Counted from the stretch's first letter, positions 32,492 through 43,829 are shown. The stretch is 64,000 nt of DNA from Blastocladiella emersonii ATCC 22665 (GCA_025594325.1 JANHCV010000007.1:744001-808000), one strand, 5' to 3'. Program-made: numbers and translations. Notes: generated by a model not told the origin, from the sequence alone.

Positions 32492-33694
32492 ATGATGATG
32501 ATGATGGATTCCTCCCACCACGACGCGCCGGCCGCGTGCGCCGGCAGCAACGACGACCTGGCCGCAGCGCCCATGTTCACGCAGATCCCGGTGCTCGACG
32601 TGTCGCGTCTCTACGCTTCGCCCGCCGACCGCGCGGCGTTCTGCGAGGACCCCGCCGAGCTCGCCCGCCTCGCCCTCACGCTGCGCGACGCGTGCGAGAA
32701 CGTCGGCTTCTTCCTCGTGACGGGCCACGGCGTCGACCCGGCGCCCATGTTCCGCGAGGCACGGCGCTTCTTCTCCCTCCCACTCGCGACCAAGCACGCG
32801 ACGACGGTCGCCAACAACCGCGGGTACTTTGGGATCGGCGCCGAGAACCTCAACCCGGAGACGCAGACGGGCGCGGGCGATCTCAAGGAGGGTCTGGATA
32901 TCGGGCCCGAGGTCCCGTACACGATGCCCGAGGACGCGTCGGCCGAGATGGCCGCGGCCATCGCGGCGCTGCGCAAGCCCAACAAGTGGGTCAGCGAGCA
33001 AGACCTGCCGGGGTTCCGCGCGGCCGCCATGGACTACTACGCGCGTGCGTCGGGCGTCGCGGACGTGGTCCTGCGGGTCCTCGCCGTGGCCATGGGCCAG
33101 CGCGCCGACTTCTTCCACGCGGTCGGCGGCGCGTACCCGTTCGGCCAGCTGCGTCTCGTGCGGTACCCGGCAGCCGCGAAAGCGGACGCGAAGCAGCTTG
33201 GGTGCGGCGCGCACAGCGACTACGGGTGCATCACGGTGCTCGCGGCCGATGCGCCGGGGCTGCAGGTGTACCTGTCGTTGGCGGCGGCGCGCAAGTACGG
33301 CGTGGCGGGGTCCGCGGAGACGGAGGTCAAGGCGCACCCGACGTCGCGGCAGTACGGGGCCGAGCGCGGCGGGACGTAGGTCCGCGTACCCGTCGTGGCC
33401 GGCGCGTTCGTGGTCAACGTCGCCGACATGGTGTCGCGGTGGACCAACAAGCGGTTCAAGTCGACGCTGCACCGCGTCGTGCACGTTGGGGACCCCGAGG
33501 CGGACCGCGTCAGCATCCCGCTGTTCTACGACGTCGACCTGACGACCGAGGTGCGCGTGCTGCCCGAGTTCCTGCCCGGCGGCAAGCTCGCGGACCCGCG
33601 CGAGACGGTGAACCACTTCCCCGAGCCGATCACGGTCGGCGAGCATTTCGCGAAAATGTTTGCGTCCACGTTCATCCCGGCCGCGGACGAGTGA
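32492..33694 (+). CDS. 2-oxoglutarate/Fe(II)-dependent dioxygenase (IPNS-like)
   Basis: Member of the isopenicillin-N-synthase-like oxygenases; substrate unknown. Translation starts at a run of five ATG codons (MMMMMDSSHHD). The N-terminal DIOX_N region has VLDVSRLY and ENVGFFLVTGHGVD. The Fe ligands are His and Asp in CGAHSDYGCITVL and His in KSTLHRVVHVG; the 2OG-binding Arg is in DRVSIPLFYD. The frame is continuous except for one TAG at 33377-33379, in a poorly conserved loop. I interpret it as the 3' end of an intron, most likely 33302-33379 (GTGGCG donor, phase 0), giving 374 aa. A nonsense mutation is the alternative. Related proteins are often about 330-370 aa. Confidence 0.8.
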
Positions 33695-33816
33695 TTGGGG
33701 GTACGGTATCGGGTGTATGCGATGCGAATGAATGCGATGCGATGCGATGCTATGTACAAAACGCGCGAGAGAGGCACGGACAGCTCGCGCGGCCAAGGTC
33801 ACAGCCGCGGCCACGA

Positions 33817-35595
33817 TCACTCGGCCATGGACCCGCGGCCGCGCATGGCCGACATGAGCAGCCGCTTGAGCGAGTGGTGCGGCTTGGCCGGCTTCGCGTT
33901 CGCGCTGGCGCCCGCCTCGCCGGCCGACGACATCCGCTGCGTGGGGGCGGGGGCGGGCACCGCGACACTCGTCGACGGCGCGACGATGACGGGCGCGTGG
34001 ACGGGTGCCGTGTGCGGGCGCAGCATGACGAGCGACTTCCACCCGGCCGACACCGGGACCGAGGGTGCGGCTTCGGGGTGCGCACACGAGAGCGCCGGCG
34101 GCGGGGTCACGGGCTCGCCGTGCGCGAGGGCGTCGAAGGCGAGGTGGTCCGAGTGCGAGCAGGTCGAGGCCGAGCCCGAGATGTGTGACGATGACGTGAA
34201 GGTCGATGCGGCGGCCGAGTCGATCTGCATGGGCGACTGGACGAGGTCGCCGAGCAGCAGCGAGCCGCTGGACGACGCGGCGGTGGCGGTCGCGGTCGGG
34301 ATCGAGAGGAACAGCGGATCGCCCATGCTGAACCGATTCTTGGTGTCGTTGTCCGACTCGGTGATGTCGTCGACCTCGGCGTCAGCGGAGTCCGGGTTGA
34401 GCGACATGGCCGAGTCGGAGGCGTGCAGCGCGGGGTGCGGCTTGGCCGAGTCGAGCTCGGCGGCGGCGGGCGGCGGCGAGTCGGCGTGAAGTGGACCGCC
34501 GTCGCCCGTCGCGACGTGCGGCTCCTGGCCGTCGTCGTTGTCACTCGCGGCCGATGGATCGCGTGCGACAGCAGCCGACGACACCTCGGTGGCACGCAGC
34601 CCGTAGTCGCCGGTGGCCAGCGATGCCGTGTCGGTAGCCAGCGAAGCCGCGTAGTCGTTGTTCGTGGCGGACTCGGCGATGGCCGCCGGCGGCACGTCGT
34701 GCAGCTCCTCCTGCTCAGCCGTGAGGCGCAGCGAGCCGTCCGAAACGAAGAGCGACATGCGGTTGTAGTATCCGACGTCACCGTCGCGGTCGTCATCGTC
34801 ATGGTTGCCGCCGGGCTGCGACGCGATGGGCGACTCGTCCGCGGCCGCCGCAGCAGCGATCCCCTCGGACCACGTCTTGGACCGCGCGATCCCGCCAGCG
34901 CCCGGGTGCGGGTGTGGATGGAGCGCGTCGTCGAGCGAGGGCGCCGAGAGGTCGAGGCCGCGGATCGACAGGTCGGCCGAGTTGGAGTAGTAGCGCGGGT
35001 CCGAGGGCGCCGCGTCCATGATGGCGGCGAGCAGGCGGTCCTGCGCGGCGGCGGCGGGGCTGTCGTCGCGGTACACCATGGCGGGACCGGGGCTCGAGGT
35101 GCGCGTGGTGGTGGCGGTGCGCTCGCCGCCCGCGGACTCGAAGAAAGCGACGCGGTGGGCGACGGTCGGCGACGTGTGCTCAGCGGACGGGATGCGCGAG
35201 TGCGGGCGCGTGGACGAGGGCGTCGGGCACTGCGAGGCGAGGAGGTAGGGGACAGCGGGGTCCGGGTTGGCGACGCACCACTTGTTGTTGACGTTGCCGT
35301 GCGGGTCGGTCGCGGTCGGGTAGGCGGCGCAGGTGCGCCAGTGGACGCCGTCGACGATGAACTTGAAGGTGTGGACGCGGTGCTGGTCGGCCCACGGCAG
35401 CGGGACCGCGGCGAGCCAGACGCGGCCGGGCGCGCCGACGGGGGCGGGAGCGGGCCGCATCGCAATCGACCGCGCCCACTGGTCGAAAGAGCCGGTCAGC
35501 GTCACGGCGTGCGGGGTCGGGTCGCCGGGCGGGACCTCGTAGACAAAGTGGTGGACGTGGCAGCACTGCATCGCGCCGGCGGCCGAGGCGGCCAT
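33817..35595 (-). CDS. AMPK-type glycogen-binding (CBM48) domain protein
   Basis: Single-exon, 592-aa protein. Residues 10-105 form an AMPK1/CBM48 module: CHVHHFVYEVPPGDP, VTLTGSFDQWARSIAMRP, VHTFKFIVDGVHWR and a final NVNNKWCVANPD, with the Trp and Phe/Lys residues expected for carbohydrate or inter-subunit contacts. The remaining about 480 residues are Ser/Ala/Asp-rich and probably disordered, with a basic C terminus (HHSLKRLLMSAMRGRG). The architecture resembles yeast Mdg1/Crp1 more than an AMPK beta subunit, since the C-terminal AMPKBI domain is absent. Role unknown; possible links to carbohydrate sensing are inference from family only. Confidence 0.82.
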   Translation of the reverse strand: MAASAAGAMQCCHVHHFVYEVPPGDPTPHAVTLTGSFDQWARSIAMRPAPAPVGAPGRVWLAAVPLPWADQHRVHTFKFIVDGVHWRTCAAYPTATDPHGNVNNKWCVANPDPAVPYLLASQCPTPSSTRPHSRIPSAEHTSPTVAHRVAFFESAGGERTATTTRTSSPGPAMVYRDDSPAAAAQDRLLAAIMDAAPSDPRYYSNSADLSIRGLDLSAPSLDDALHPHPHPGAGGIARSKTWSEGIAAAAAADESPIASQPGGNHDDDDRDGDVGYYNRMSLFVSDGSLRLTAEQEELHDVPPAAIAESATNNDYAASLATDTASLATGDYGLRATEVSSAAVARDPSAASDNDDGQEPHVATGDGGPLHADSPPPAAAELDSAKPHPALHASDSAMSLNPDSADAEVDDITESDNDTKNRFSMGDPLFLSIPTATATAASSSGSLLLGDLVQSPMQIDSAAASTFTSSSHISGSASTCSHSDHLAFDALAHGEPVTPPPALSCAHPEAAPSVPVSAGWKSLVMLRPHTAPVHAPVIVAPSTSVAVPAPAPTQRMSSAGEAGASANAKPAKPHHSLKRLLMSAMRGRGSMAE

Positions 35596-36663
35596 GGTGG
35601 CAACGGGATGGTGGCGACGAGATGGTGGCGGGCGGCAGGCAGGGTGGCGGTCGAGTGGAACTAGATCCAGGAGCCAAGGGCTTGAGCAGAGGAGCTAACG
35701 GTGCAGCCGAGAGAGGGAGCGTTGATCGGCAGGGCGAGCTCGGTGGCGATGAAGGCCGGATCGGCGGGCGGGAGCACAAGAGGATACCGGCAAAGAAGAC
35801 TGGGGCGGGTCCCACGCACGCGGCGAGTCGCGAAGTTGCAGGTGCACGGCAGCGTGGGATCGCCCAGCACGTGCGGGGCTCGCCTTCCCTCGCCAAAAGC
35901 GCTGTGCACGAAGGCAAGCGCGGAACGCGGAACGGGGCGGGCGGAGACGCGTCGGCCCGCGTTGCTCTCGATGCGAGACATCACGTGCGCGTCGCGCCGC
36001 GAACAAACCGGTCGTGCTGGTCCGGGGCGTCGGGCCGATCGGCGTGCCCCTTGCACCGCGATCTCGGCGTGGCCGCGCCCGTTGCTGTTGCCCCTTGTCC
36101 TCGGGCGTCCCCTGCCCCGCAAGCAGCGACAAGCACCGCGGTGGGATGGATGCCGTCACCGTGAGGTGCTGCTGACTGATATGCGCGCATGCGTCGCGTG
36201 CCGGACGTCTCCCGTCTCCGCTGCCGTCGTCGTCGCGGCGGGGCGGGGTGGGAGAGCGGGGCGGGTCAAGCACGATCGCGTCTGCGGCCGGGCGACCGCG
36301 CTCACCCGACGCACAAGGGCCGCCCGATATCTGCGCAGCGGGTGGGGGAGCCGTGCTGCGGGACGCGCCGCCGTCGCACAAGCAGGACGGCAAGGACGGG
36401 GAGAAGGAGGAGCGAGGAGAACAAGGGAACAAGGCCCGGTTCGCTGCCGCACCTTCGGCCGCTCGCCCGCTCGCCCGCTCGCTGCGCCGCCGCCCTCTCT
36501 CTCCCTCGCCTCGCTTCCTCCTCGTCCTCTCCTGCCATTTCGCTCACTACGCGCAACGCACTGCTTTCAACGTATTCGTCGCGCTCTGCTCGCCGCACGC
36601 CGCACGCCGCTCGGTCCATCATCACTCGGCGACTCAACGACCGACCGACCGACCAACCCGGCC
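35596..36663. other. 1.07-kb divergent intergenic region
   Basis: Lies between divergent starts. Pyrimidine-rich blocks and CT runs occur on the + strand from about 36480 to 36550, as in fungal promoters. Overlapping open frames are Arg/Ala-rich and unsupported. No RNA gene or repeat family recognised. Confidence 0.4.
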
Positions 36664-39478
36664 ATGGCGTCGCACCCCTCGGACCCGCCTGCGGGCCCAC
36701 CAGCGCCGCCGCCTGCCGCCACCGATCCCCACGCACACATGGCGCACGCTGAGCAGTACGGCCTGCTGCCGTCGACGGCCTCGGCGCGGTCGGCCGCGTC
36801 CGCGTCGGGCGTCCCCGAGTACTTTCTGTGCCCGATCACGCTCGAGCTCATGGCCGAGCCGACGACGACGCGGTGCGGCCACCTGTTCGACCGCACCGCC
36901 ATCCTCAAGTGGATGAAGGGCGAGTACGACCCGACCCGCACCGCCGCCTTCTGCCGCGCCTGCCCCGTCTGCCACCAGCCCATTGACGAGGCCTCGCTGA
37001 GCCCGTGCTTCCCGATCAAGACCGCCATTGCCGACTGGGTCGCCGCCAATGCGGCCGCTGCGAGTGCTGCGGCCGTCGACGCGGACCTCACGGGCGACTC
37101 GAGCGCGGGTGCCGAGAAGAACAAGTCCGGCAACGTCGTCGCCTCGTTCCTCCGCGGCAAGCTGCGCCTCGGCAAGCGCTCCAGCTCGACCGGCAAGCTT
37201 AACAGCTCGGGCTCCGGCTCGGCGTCTTCGTCGAGCGACGACCGGTACGGCGTTTCCCCGCCGCGCCGCGACGCGTCTCGCGAACCTTCTCGACTAACCT
37301 TCCTTGCCCCTCCGTAGCCGCCGCGACATCAGCGGCCGTCTCCCCGCCGCTGCCTCGTCGGGCCCCGTCGGCCACCTCTCGTCGCCCTCGTCGTCGCAGA
37401 GCAACGGCAACCTCGCGTCCTCGGGCACCCCCATCGTCGCCGCCTCCTCGGGTACCGCCCACGCCAACACCAGCCAGTCTGGCAGCGGTAGCGGCAGCGG
37501 TGACCACCACCAGACGCAGTTGGTTCTCGCGCAGCAGCAGCCGCAGCCCATGCCGAACCCGGCGGCCGCGGCCGCGGCGATGCAGCTCATCCCGCAGCAG
37601 CAGCAGCAGCTCCTCCAGATGCAGTACCAGCAGTTTGCCGCCCAGCAGCAGATCCAGCAGCAGCAGCAGCAGGCCCAGATCCAGCAACAGCAGCCGGTTC
37701 TCCAGTACTACCACCAGCAACAGCAACGGCTCCAGCAGGCCCAGGTGCAGGCTGCTGCGGCGGCCGCCGCCGCCGCAACCTCGTCCTCGTCGCGCAGCTA
37801 CAACAACGTCGGCGTCAACTCGGCGCCCGCCGCGCCCTCGTCGTCGACGCGCCCGATCCACCCGTACTACACGACGCAGACCGGGTCCATTAGCGGCCAC
37901 GCCGTGACGCAGACGGCGAGCCGCAACGGCGGTAACAACGGCGTCGCGAGCGGTACGGGCCACGAGCACGAGGACGCGTCGCCCGAAGTCCCCGTGTGGG
38001 GCCGCCTCGTCCCGCTGATCCCGCACATCCACGTCCCGCTGTCGCTCAACCGCGAAAAGTTTGTGATCGGCCGCCACGTCGGGTGCTCGGGCCGCCTCAA
38101 CCTGTCCGAGATCTCGTCGCGCCACGCGTTCCTGTGGCGCGCGCGCCGCGAGCCGCCCGCCGGCGGGCCCATCGGCGGTGGGTCCTCGTCGGCCGGCGGG
38201 AGTAGCGGCGACGCCGTGTGGGAAGTGTACATCGAGGACCGCAGCACGAACGGCACCTTCGTCAACGGGCGCACCGTCGGCAAGGGCCACCGGCGCCTGC
38301 TGCGGCACGGCGACGAGATCGCCTTCGGCCGCAAGTTCACGACGCGCCGCGAGATCCCCGCCGTCGCCTCGTTCCTCGACTGGGTGTTTGTCGGCACCCT
38401 GCTCGCCAACGACCACAAGCCGTCCATCGACCGCGCCAAGCAGGTGCCGTCGTTCGAGGCGTTGGTGGGCATGGCGGACGCGGACCTCGCGCAGTTTGGC
38501 GTCGCCGCGGAACCCGTCCGCCAGACGATTCTGACGGCCGTCGCCAACTGGAAGCACGAGAACCGGTTCCCCGCGTACCGCCTCGAGCTCGTCGACCCGC
38601 AGCTGTACGCGCCCGCCGCCAACGCGTCCGCCGTGTCGCACCCCGATGCCGCTGCCGCCGCGGCTGACCCGCACGGCTCCGCCACGTCGCTGCACCGCCC
38701 GCCGACCAACCCGCGCGCGGCGCCCGAGGACCTGCAGCTCCAGTCGCACCAGGAGGACCAGACCGTCGCGTTGCGCCTCGGCCTCCCCTCCGCGACCTCG
38801 CCGCAGGCCTCGTCGTCGCTCGCCGCGTCCCCGCTTGACGTAGTCCTCGCGCGCCTCGCCGCGCAGTTCCCGCGGCTCGACGCCGAGTCCATCTCGGTCG
38901 TCGCCAAGTACGAGCGGCTCATGGCGCAGCGCCCGCTGTCGCTCGACGAGTGGGAGGCGCGCGCCGCCGTCAAGCTCGGCGAGCTCGCGGCACGCCAGTC
39001 GCCCGCCATCGCGCAGCTCGCGGCGGCTATGGGCGCTGGTGCCAGCGCGACGAACTTGCCGACGGTCCCGCCCCGCGGCGCCGCGTCGGTCGCGCCTACG
39101 CTTGCGAATATGGTCGCGGCGGCAGCGGCGGCTGCGGCTGCGGCGAACGGGACGCCGCCCGTCTTGCCCGCGGCGGTCCCGTCACCAGGCGGTGGTGGTG
39201 GCGCGACAACGTACGTCCAGATCATCGGGCCGAACGGGCAGCCGATGCTCCTCCCGATCGTGCTCCCTGCCGGCACCATGCCCATCCAGCAACAGCAGCA
39301 GCAGTCCCCGGCCCCCGAACCGGCGGCGCCCGCACCCGCTCCCGTCGTCTCGCCACCACAGCCGCCAGCACCAGCACCACCAGGCGCGCTCGTGCCCGCG
39401 GGGCAGCTCCCTCCCGGGATCAACATGCAGGCGCTCGCGCAGGCGTTTGCGGCGATGCAGCAGCAGCAGGCGGTCGCT

Positions 39479-39509
<31 letters not shown>

Positions 39510-39772
39510 GCGCCCAGGCGATGCAGCAGCAGGCGCAGCACCAGCAGCACCAGCTCATGCTCGCGTTCCAGCAGATGCAGCTTCACCAACAGCAACAGCA
39601 ACAGCAGCAGTACGCGCCGCACCACCACCACGCCCACCACGCGCACCCGCACCCGCACCACCAGCAGCAGCAGAACGGCGTCGAGCCGCCACCACCACCA
39701 CCAGCAGGCGGCGGCGGTGACGATCCAGCGGCCGTGGCGCCAGGATCCGCTGGCGCAGGAGCTGACGCGTAA
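36664..39772 (+). CDS. U-box plus FHA domain protein with polyglutamine regions
   Basis: Predicted phosphothreonine-binding ubiquitin ligase of 1011 aa. Exons 36664-37244 and 37318-39772 (73-nt phase-2 intron, donor GTACG, branch CTAAC). U-box/RING-like domain about 50-130: PEYFLCPITLELMAEPTTTR, CGHLFDRTAILKWMKG, ACPVCHQPID; the first CxxC of a true RING is missing. Poly-Gln about 270-350. FHA domain about 440-525: EKFVIGRHVGCSGRL, SEISSRHAFLWR, STNGTFVNGRTVGKGHRR, LRHGDEIAFG, with the key GR, SRH and NG residues. About 530-600 resembles a SAM domain. Long Ala/Gln-rich tail ends in a His/Gln stretch. The combination recalls RNF8/CHFR/Dma1 but uses a U-box. Confidence 0.85.
39480..39615 (+). 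repeat. Second polyglutamine tract in the U-box/FHA gene
   Basis: Nearly uninterrupted CAG/CAA codons encode Gln runs, with scattered Ala, Met and His, in the C-terminal tail of the U-box/FHA protein. A similar tract lies at about 37590-37740 in the same gene. Confidence 0.8.
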
Positions 39773-40006
39773 GCGCGGTCTCGGCCGTCCGTGTCTCAGA
39801 CACATCCTCATACATGACCTTCTTTTTTCCACTCACTCGACCGCTCCGTGTCTCACCCGCCACTGCGGCGCAGCTGCGCGCCGACCACGCGCGGCGGTCA
39901 TCTTCGCCGCGGCCCCCGCGGGCCCCACTTGCCCTCCCCGCTTCCATCATCGACGTAACGCATCAACACCACCACCAAGATCTACCTCACCCTCGTTGCC
40001 AACACC

Positions 40007-41077
40007 ATGTACCCGACCTCCTCGTCGCGCTACACCTCGGCCCCGGGCTACGGCTCGGGCTACGACGACTACCGCCGCGACCCGCGCCCGTACTCCGCGG
40101 GCACCGGCACCAGCACCGGCACCGGCGGGTACGGCGACCCGTTCTACAGCGGCGGCAGCGGCGGCGGTTACGGCGGCAGCGGCGGCGGCGGTTACGGCGG
40201 CAGCGGCGGCGGCGGTTACGGCGGCCGCACCGACGACTACCGCCGCACCCAGGGCTACGACGACTACGAGCGCGAGCGCCAGCGCGCCCCCGGGTACCAC
40301 CGCGCGAGCTACGAGGACTACGGCGGCGCGCCACGCGCCGGGCTCGCGGGTCGCGCGACGGGCGCGTTCGACCGCGCCCTGGGTCGTGCCGAGGTACGCG
40401 TCGCTGTGTGACGAGCGCGGGCGGTGACACGACGCGACGCGGCGCGGCGCGATGTCTCACCACCACTGCCGCCCTCCGCCGCCCGTCGTGTGTGTGTGTA
40501 GGAGATTGCCGGCCGCACGGCGAGCCGCCCCGAGTGGACGGCCGCGGGCCGCGAGCGCATGGGCCGCGGCGACTGGGAGGACCAGTACGCGCGGTCGACG
40601 CAGCATATCGGCCCGCCGCTTGGCAGCGGCGCGAGCGGCTACGACCGCGGCGGGTACGACCGCGGCTACAACGGTGATCGTGGCTACGGCGACCGCGGCT
40701 ACGGCGGCGGCGACCGCGGGTACACCCGCGACGATTCGGGCTTCGGTGGCGGCGGTCGCTACGGGCCCAGCAGCTACAGCGGCTACGGCCGCGGCGAGCC
40801 GGGCTACGGCTACAGCGGGCCCAGCAGCTACGGGTACGGTAGCGGCGCCGACCGCGGTGGCAGCGGCTACCCGTCGGGCGCGTACTACCCGGACCCGCGC
40901 GGTGGCAGCGGCAGCGGCAGCGGGTACCGCACGGGCCGCCACAAGCACAAGTCGAGCGGCGGCGGCTACCCGCGCCGGTCGGGCTCGTCGTCGTCCTCGT
41001 CGTCCGGGTCGCGCAGCCCGATGCAGCCGGCGCTTCCGCCGCGTGGCCCGCGCCGCACCGCGTCGTGGAGCCACTGA
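40007..41077 (+). CDS. Gly/Tyr/Arg-rich protein with a CsbD-like core
   Basis: Exons 40007-40393 and 40502-41077 (108-nt phase-0 intron, donor GTACG, ending in a GT repeat) encode 320 aa. Both flanks are low-complexity Gly-Tyr-Ser-Arg repeats (GGGYGGS and GYGDRGYGG units), typical of disordered, RNA-binding or phase-separating proteins. The only complex segment, about 105-160, is AGRATGAFDRALGRAEEIAG then RPEWTAAGRERMGRG, which resembles the AxGxxxExxG...AxGxxxxxxG pattern of small CsbD-like stress proteins. That assignment is tentative. The C terminus is basic and Ser-rich. Confidence 0.75.
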
Positions 41078-41558
41078 GGGCGACGGCGGCGGTGATGACG
41101 GATGGGCGGAGAGATACCCTTGTGGGTCGAGAGTGAGTCATGTTCAATGACAGCGAGTTTGTTTGATCCATCATCCACCTTCCGCGTGTCGCGCGTCTCG
41201 CGCGTGTCGCGCGAGATGATGTCCCTCGAGCTGGGCGAGTAAGCAGTCTCTGTCTTGCATAGCGACGGTTGCTTCCGAGAGCGCAAACGAGCGCCCTGCG
41301 GTGCAGTTAAGCGTAAGGCAGACCAGCAACTCGGTCACACAAAGCGACGCGTCGCGAAATCATGTGAGTTTCGGCTGATATTCGAACGCGTCTCGCGCGC
41401 CAGCGGCTCCGACTAGTGCCCCTTCGGAAGCTCACAGCCGAGGAGGAGTGCTTTCAGAGTAAGCACGCTTCGAGGAAAGCAGACGAGGTAGCGGTCACAG
41501 ACGAGAGAAGTGTGTATAAAGAAAATCTATGGGTTGAATCGCAACTTCAAACCTACCG
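41078..41558. other. Convergent intergenic region, no gene seen
   Basis: 481 bp between converging genes. It contains short GTGTCGCGCG/TCTCGCGCG alternations near 41185-41215 but no coding or RNA feature that I can support. Confidence 0.4.
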
Positions 41559-43829
41559 CTACTGCTGCGTCTTGACCTCGAGCAGCGCCGGGCTCAGGTC
41601 CACGGTCGTCTCGGGCCCCGCGAGCGACGGCGGGTGCTCGTCGGCCGGGGTCGCCGCCGCCGCCTCGGACGCGACGACCACCTCCTCGCCCGCGTCGGCG
41701 GCGCGCGGGATCGTCGCGGGGGTGACCATGAGGAAGTGGTCGGCGGCCGTGACCGTCTCGTTCTCGCCCGACGACAGGACCGCGAGCACCACGTCCTCGC
41801 CGTCGATCGCGCGCGGGGTCTCGGGGCGCGCGGGCGCGTCGATGCCGACGTGCTTGTTGGAGCGGACGAGGCGCAACAGGGCAAAGTAGGCGAGCGCCGT
41901 GAACCCGAGGTAGATGGCAAAGGGCGCGAGCGTGTTGGCCAGGATCGAGCCCTTGTCGTCGAACCCGAGCGCCGTGATCGTGTCCTCGCCGCGCACACAG
42001 CCGCGCGCGCGCACGCGCGCGTCCGTGTCCTTGGACTCGCTCGGGCACATGACGAGCCCCGTGAACTCGTTCTTGATGAAGGCGCGGAACCCGTACGCCA
42101 TGGGCGAGAGCCACTTGATCCACGCGAGCGCCTTGGGCATCTCGCTCGCGAGGAAGTCGGACCCGAGGATCATGGGCATGAGGATCAGCGGGACCAGGAC
42201 CAGGGAGATGTGCAGGTCGTCGACCGCCGCCGCCGTCATGGTGCCGATCGCCGTGCCGCACAGCGACATGGCCACGGTCACGAGCGTCGCGATCACGTAC
42301 TTGCCCGCGTCGTGCTGCAGCCCGACCATGTAGTAGGAGATGGCGACGAGGATCGCCGGCGTGATGAGCTGGAACGGCAGCTCGACGGCCATCTTGGAGA
42401 AGAAGAAGGCGGGCAGGCCGTAGTACCCCGCGCCGTACTCGCGCCGGAACACCTCCTTTTCGGACGAGAAGACGGCGACGACGCCCATGCCCGACGAAAT
42501 CACCTGCTGGATGGCGAGGAAGAAGAGGACGCCCGTGCGGTCCTGGATCTGCGACAACAGCTTGCGGTCCTTGATGTCGAAGAAGAGCGCGCCGACCAGG
42601 AGCCCGATCACGACGCTCTGCGCGATCTTGGCCTTGACGATGAGCGGGTGGCGCACCACGTTGCGGCCCGCGCGCGCCATGAGCACAGAAAATTGGGAAA
42701 CGAACCCGGCGACGTATTTGTGTGCGTCGCGCTTGATCCCGTCGGCGCGCGCCGGCCGCGCGATCGCCTCGAGGACCGCCTTGTTCTCGGGCGAGTGCTT
42801 CCACACCTCGAGCAGCCGCGGGATGCGCTCCTTGGGCGCGTAAGGGCCCGTCACCTCGCCCGTGCCGCGGCCGCTGCCCTCCGTGTTGAGAATGTCCATG
42901 AAGAAGAAGTCGGCCGGGTTCGAGTACTGCGGGCACGGGTACCCCGCGCGGGCGAAATAGGGCACCGACTCCTCGGCGGGACCGTAGTACATGACCTCGC
43001 CCTGCGACAGGATGCACAGGTCGTCGACGAGGTGGAAGATCTCGGACGACGGCTGGTGCAGCGTCGCGACCACCGTCCGCCCGCTCTCGGCCAGCTTCTT
43101 CAGCAAACGGACCACGGACCACGCCGTGTACGAATCTTGCCCAGAACTTGGCTCGTCGAGGAAAAAAACTGGTGGATTCGAGACGAGTTCGCGCGCCATG
43201 CACACGCGCTTGCGCTCGCCGCCCGAGATGCCCTTGGCGGTGGCCGTGCCGACGATCGAGTGCTTGCACTTGTCGAGCCCGAGCATCGTGATGGTCTCGT
43301 CGATGCGCTGCTGGCGCTCCGCGTCCGACATGCCGCTGGGCAGGCGCAGCTGCGCCGACATGGTGATGGCCTCGAGCACCGTCTGCGTGCCCATGAGCAC
43401 GTCGTCCTGGTGGACGAATCCCGAGACGCGCTTGATCTCGCCGCCCGCCGCGCGCTGCCCGTTGAGGTACACGTTGCCCGAGATGGTGCCCGACGTCGCC
43501 TCTCCCGCGACCGCGTTCAAGCACGAGGTCTTGCCCGCGCCCGACGCGCCCACGATGACGGTGAGGCGGCCGGCCTTGAACGTGGACGCGATGCCGTGCA
43601 GGATGGTGCGCTTGGTGGCCTTGCTGCCGCTGCCGATCATGATGTCGTAGCGCAGCTCGTCGAACGCAATGTCGACGCGCTGGCTCGCCGGCAGCTCGGG
43701 GATCGGGACCATCCACGCGCTGCTCGTTGACGCGCGCGGCTCAGGCTCGGCCGGGACCGTGAGCGAGTAGCCCGCCGCCGTGGCCGTGGTCGGGCTCGTG
43801 GGTTTCTGCAGGGGTGATTCGAAGGCCAT
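41559..43829 (-). CDS. ABCG-type half-transporter
   Basis: Single-exon, 756-aa ATP-binding cassette protein of the G (White/WBC) subfamily, with the nucleotide-binding domain before the membrane domain. Walker A is VGASGAGKTS, Q-loop VHQDDVLMGTQTVLEAI, signature ISGGERKRV, Walker B VFFLDEPSSGQD (the usual TSGLD is SSGQD here), and H-loop ATLHQPSSEIF. The membrane domain has about six segments, including VVIGLLVGALFFDI, FFLAIQQVISSGMGVVAVF, LITPAILVAISYYMVG and a last TM around LAPFAIYLGFTALAYFAL. The C-terminal extension, past the last TM, is about 95 residues, Ala/Glu-rich. A half-transporter must dimerise; substrate unknown, lipids or sterols being common for the family. Confidence 0.94.
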   Translation of the reverse strand: MAFESPLQKPTSPTTATAAGYSLTVPAEPEPRASTSSAWMVPIPELPASQRVDIAFDELRYDIMIGSGSKATKRTILHGIASTFKAGRLTVIVGASGAGKTSCLNAVAGEATSGTISGNVYLNGQRAAGGEIKRVSGFVHQDDVLMGTQTVLEAITMSAQLRLPSGMSDAERQQRIDETITMLGLDKCKHSIVGTATAKGISGGERKRVCMARELVSNPPVFFLDEPSSGQDSYTAWSVVRLLKKLAESGRTVVATLHQPSSEIFHLVDDLCILSQGEVMYYGPAEESVPYFARAGYPCPQYSNPADFFFMDILNTEGSGRGTGEVTGPYAPKERIPRLLEVWKHSPENKAVLEAIARPARADGIKRDAHKYVAGFVSQFSVLMARAGRNVVRHPLIVKAKIAQSVVIGLLVGALFFDIKDRKLLSQIQDRTGVLFFLAIQQVISSGMGVVAVFSSEKEVFRREYGAGYYGLPAFFFSKMAVELPFQLITPAILVAISYYMVGLQHDAGKYVIATLVTVAMSLCGTAIGTMTAAAVDDLHISLVLVPLILMPMILGSDFLASEMPKALAWIKWLSPMAYGFRAFIKNEFTGLVMCPSESKDTDARVRARGCVRGEDTITALGFDDKGSILANTLAPFAIYLGFTALAYFALLRLVRSNKHVGIDAPARPETPRAIDGEDVVLAVLSSGENETVTAADHFLMVTPATIPRAADAGEEVVVASEAAAATPADEHPPSLAGPETTVDLSPALLEVKTQQ

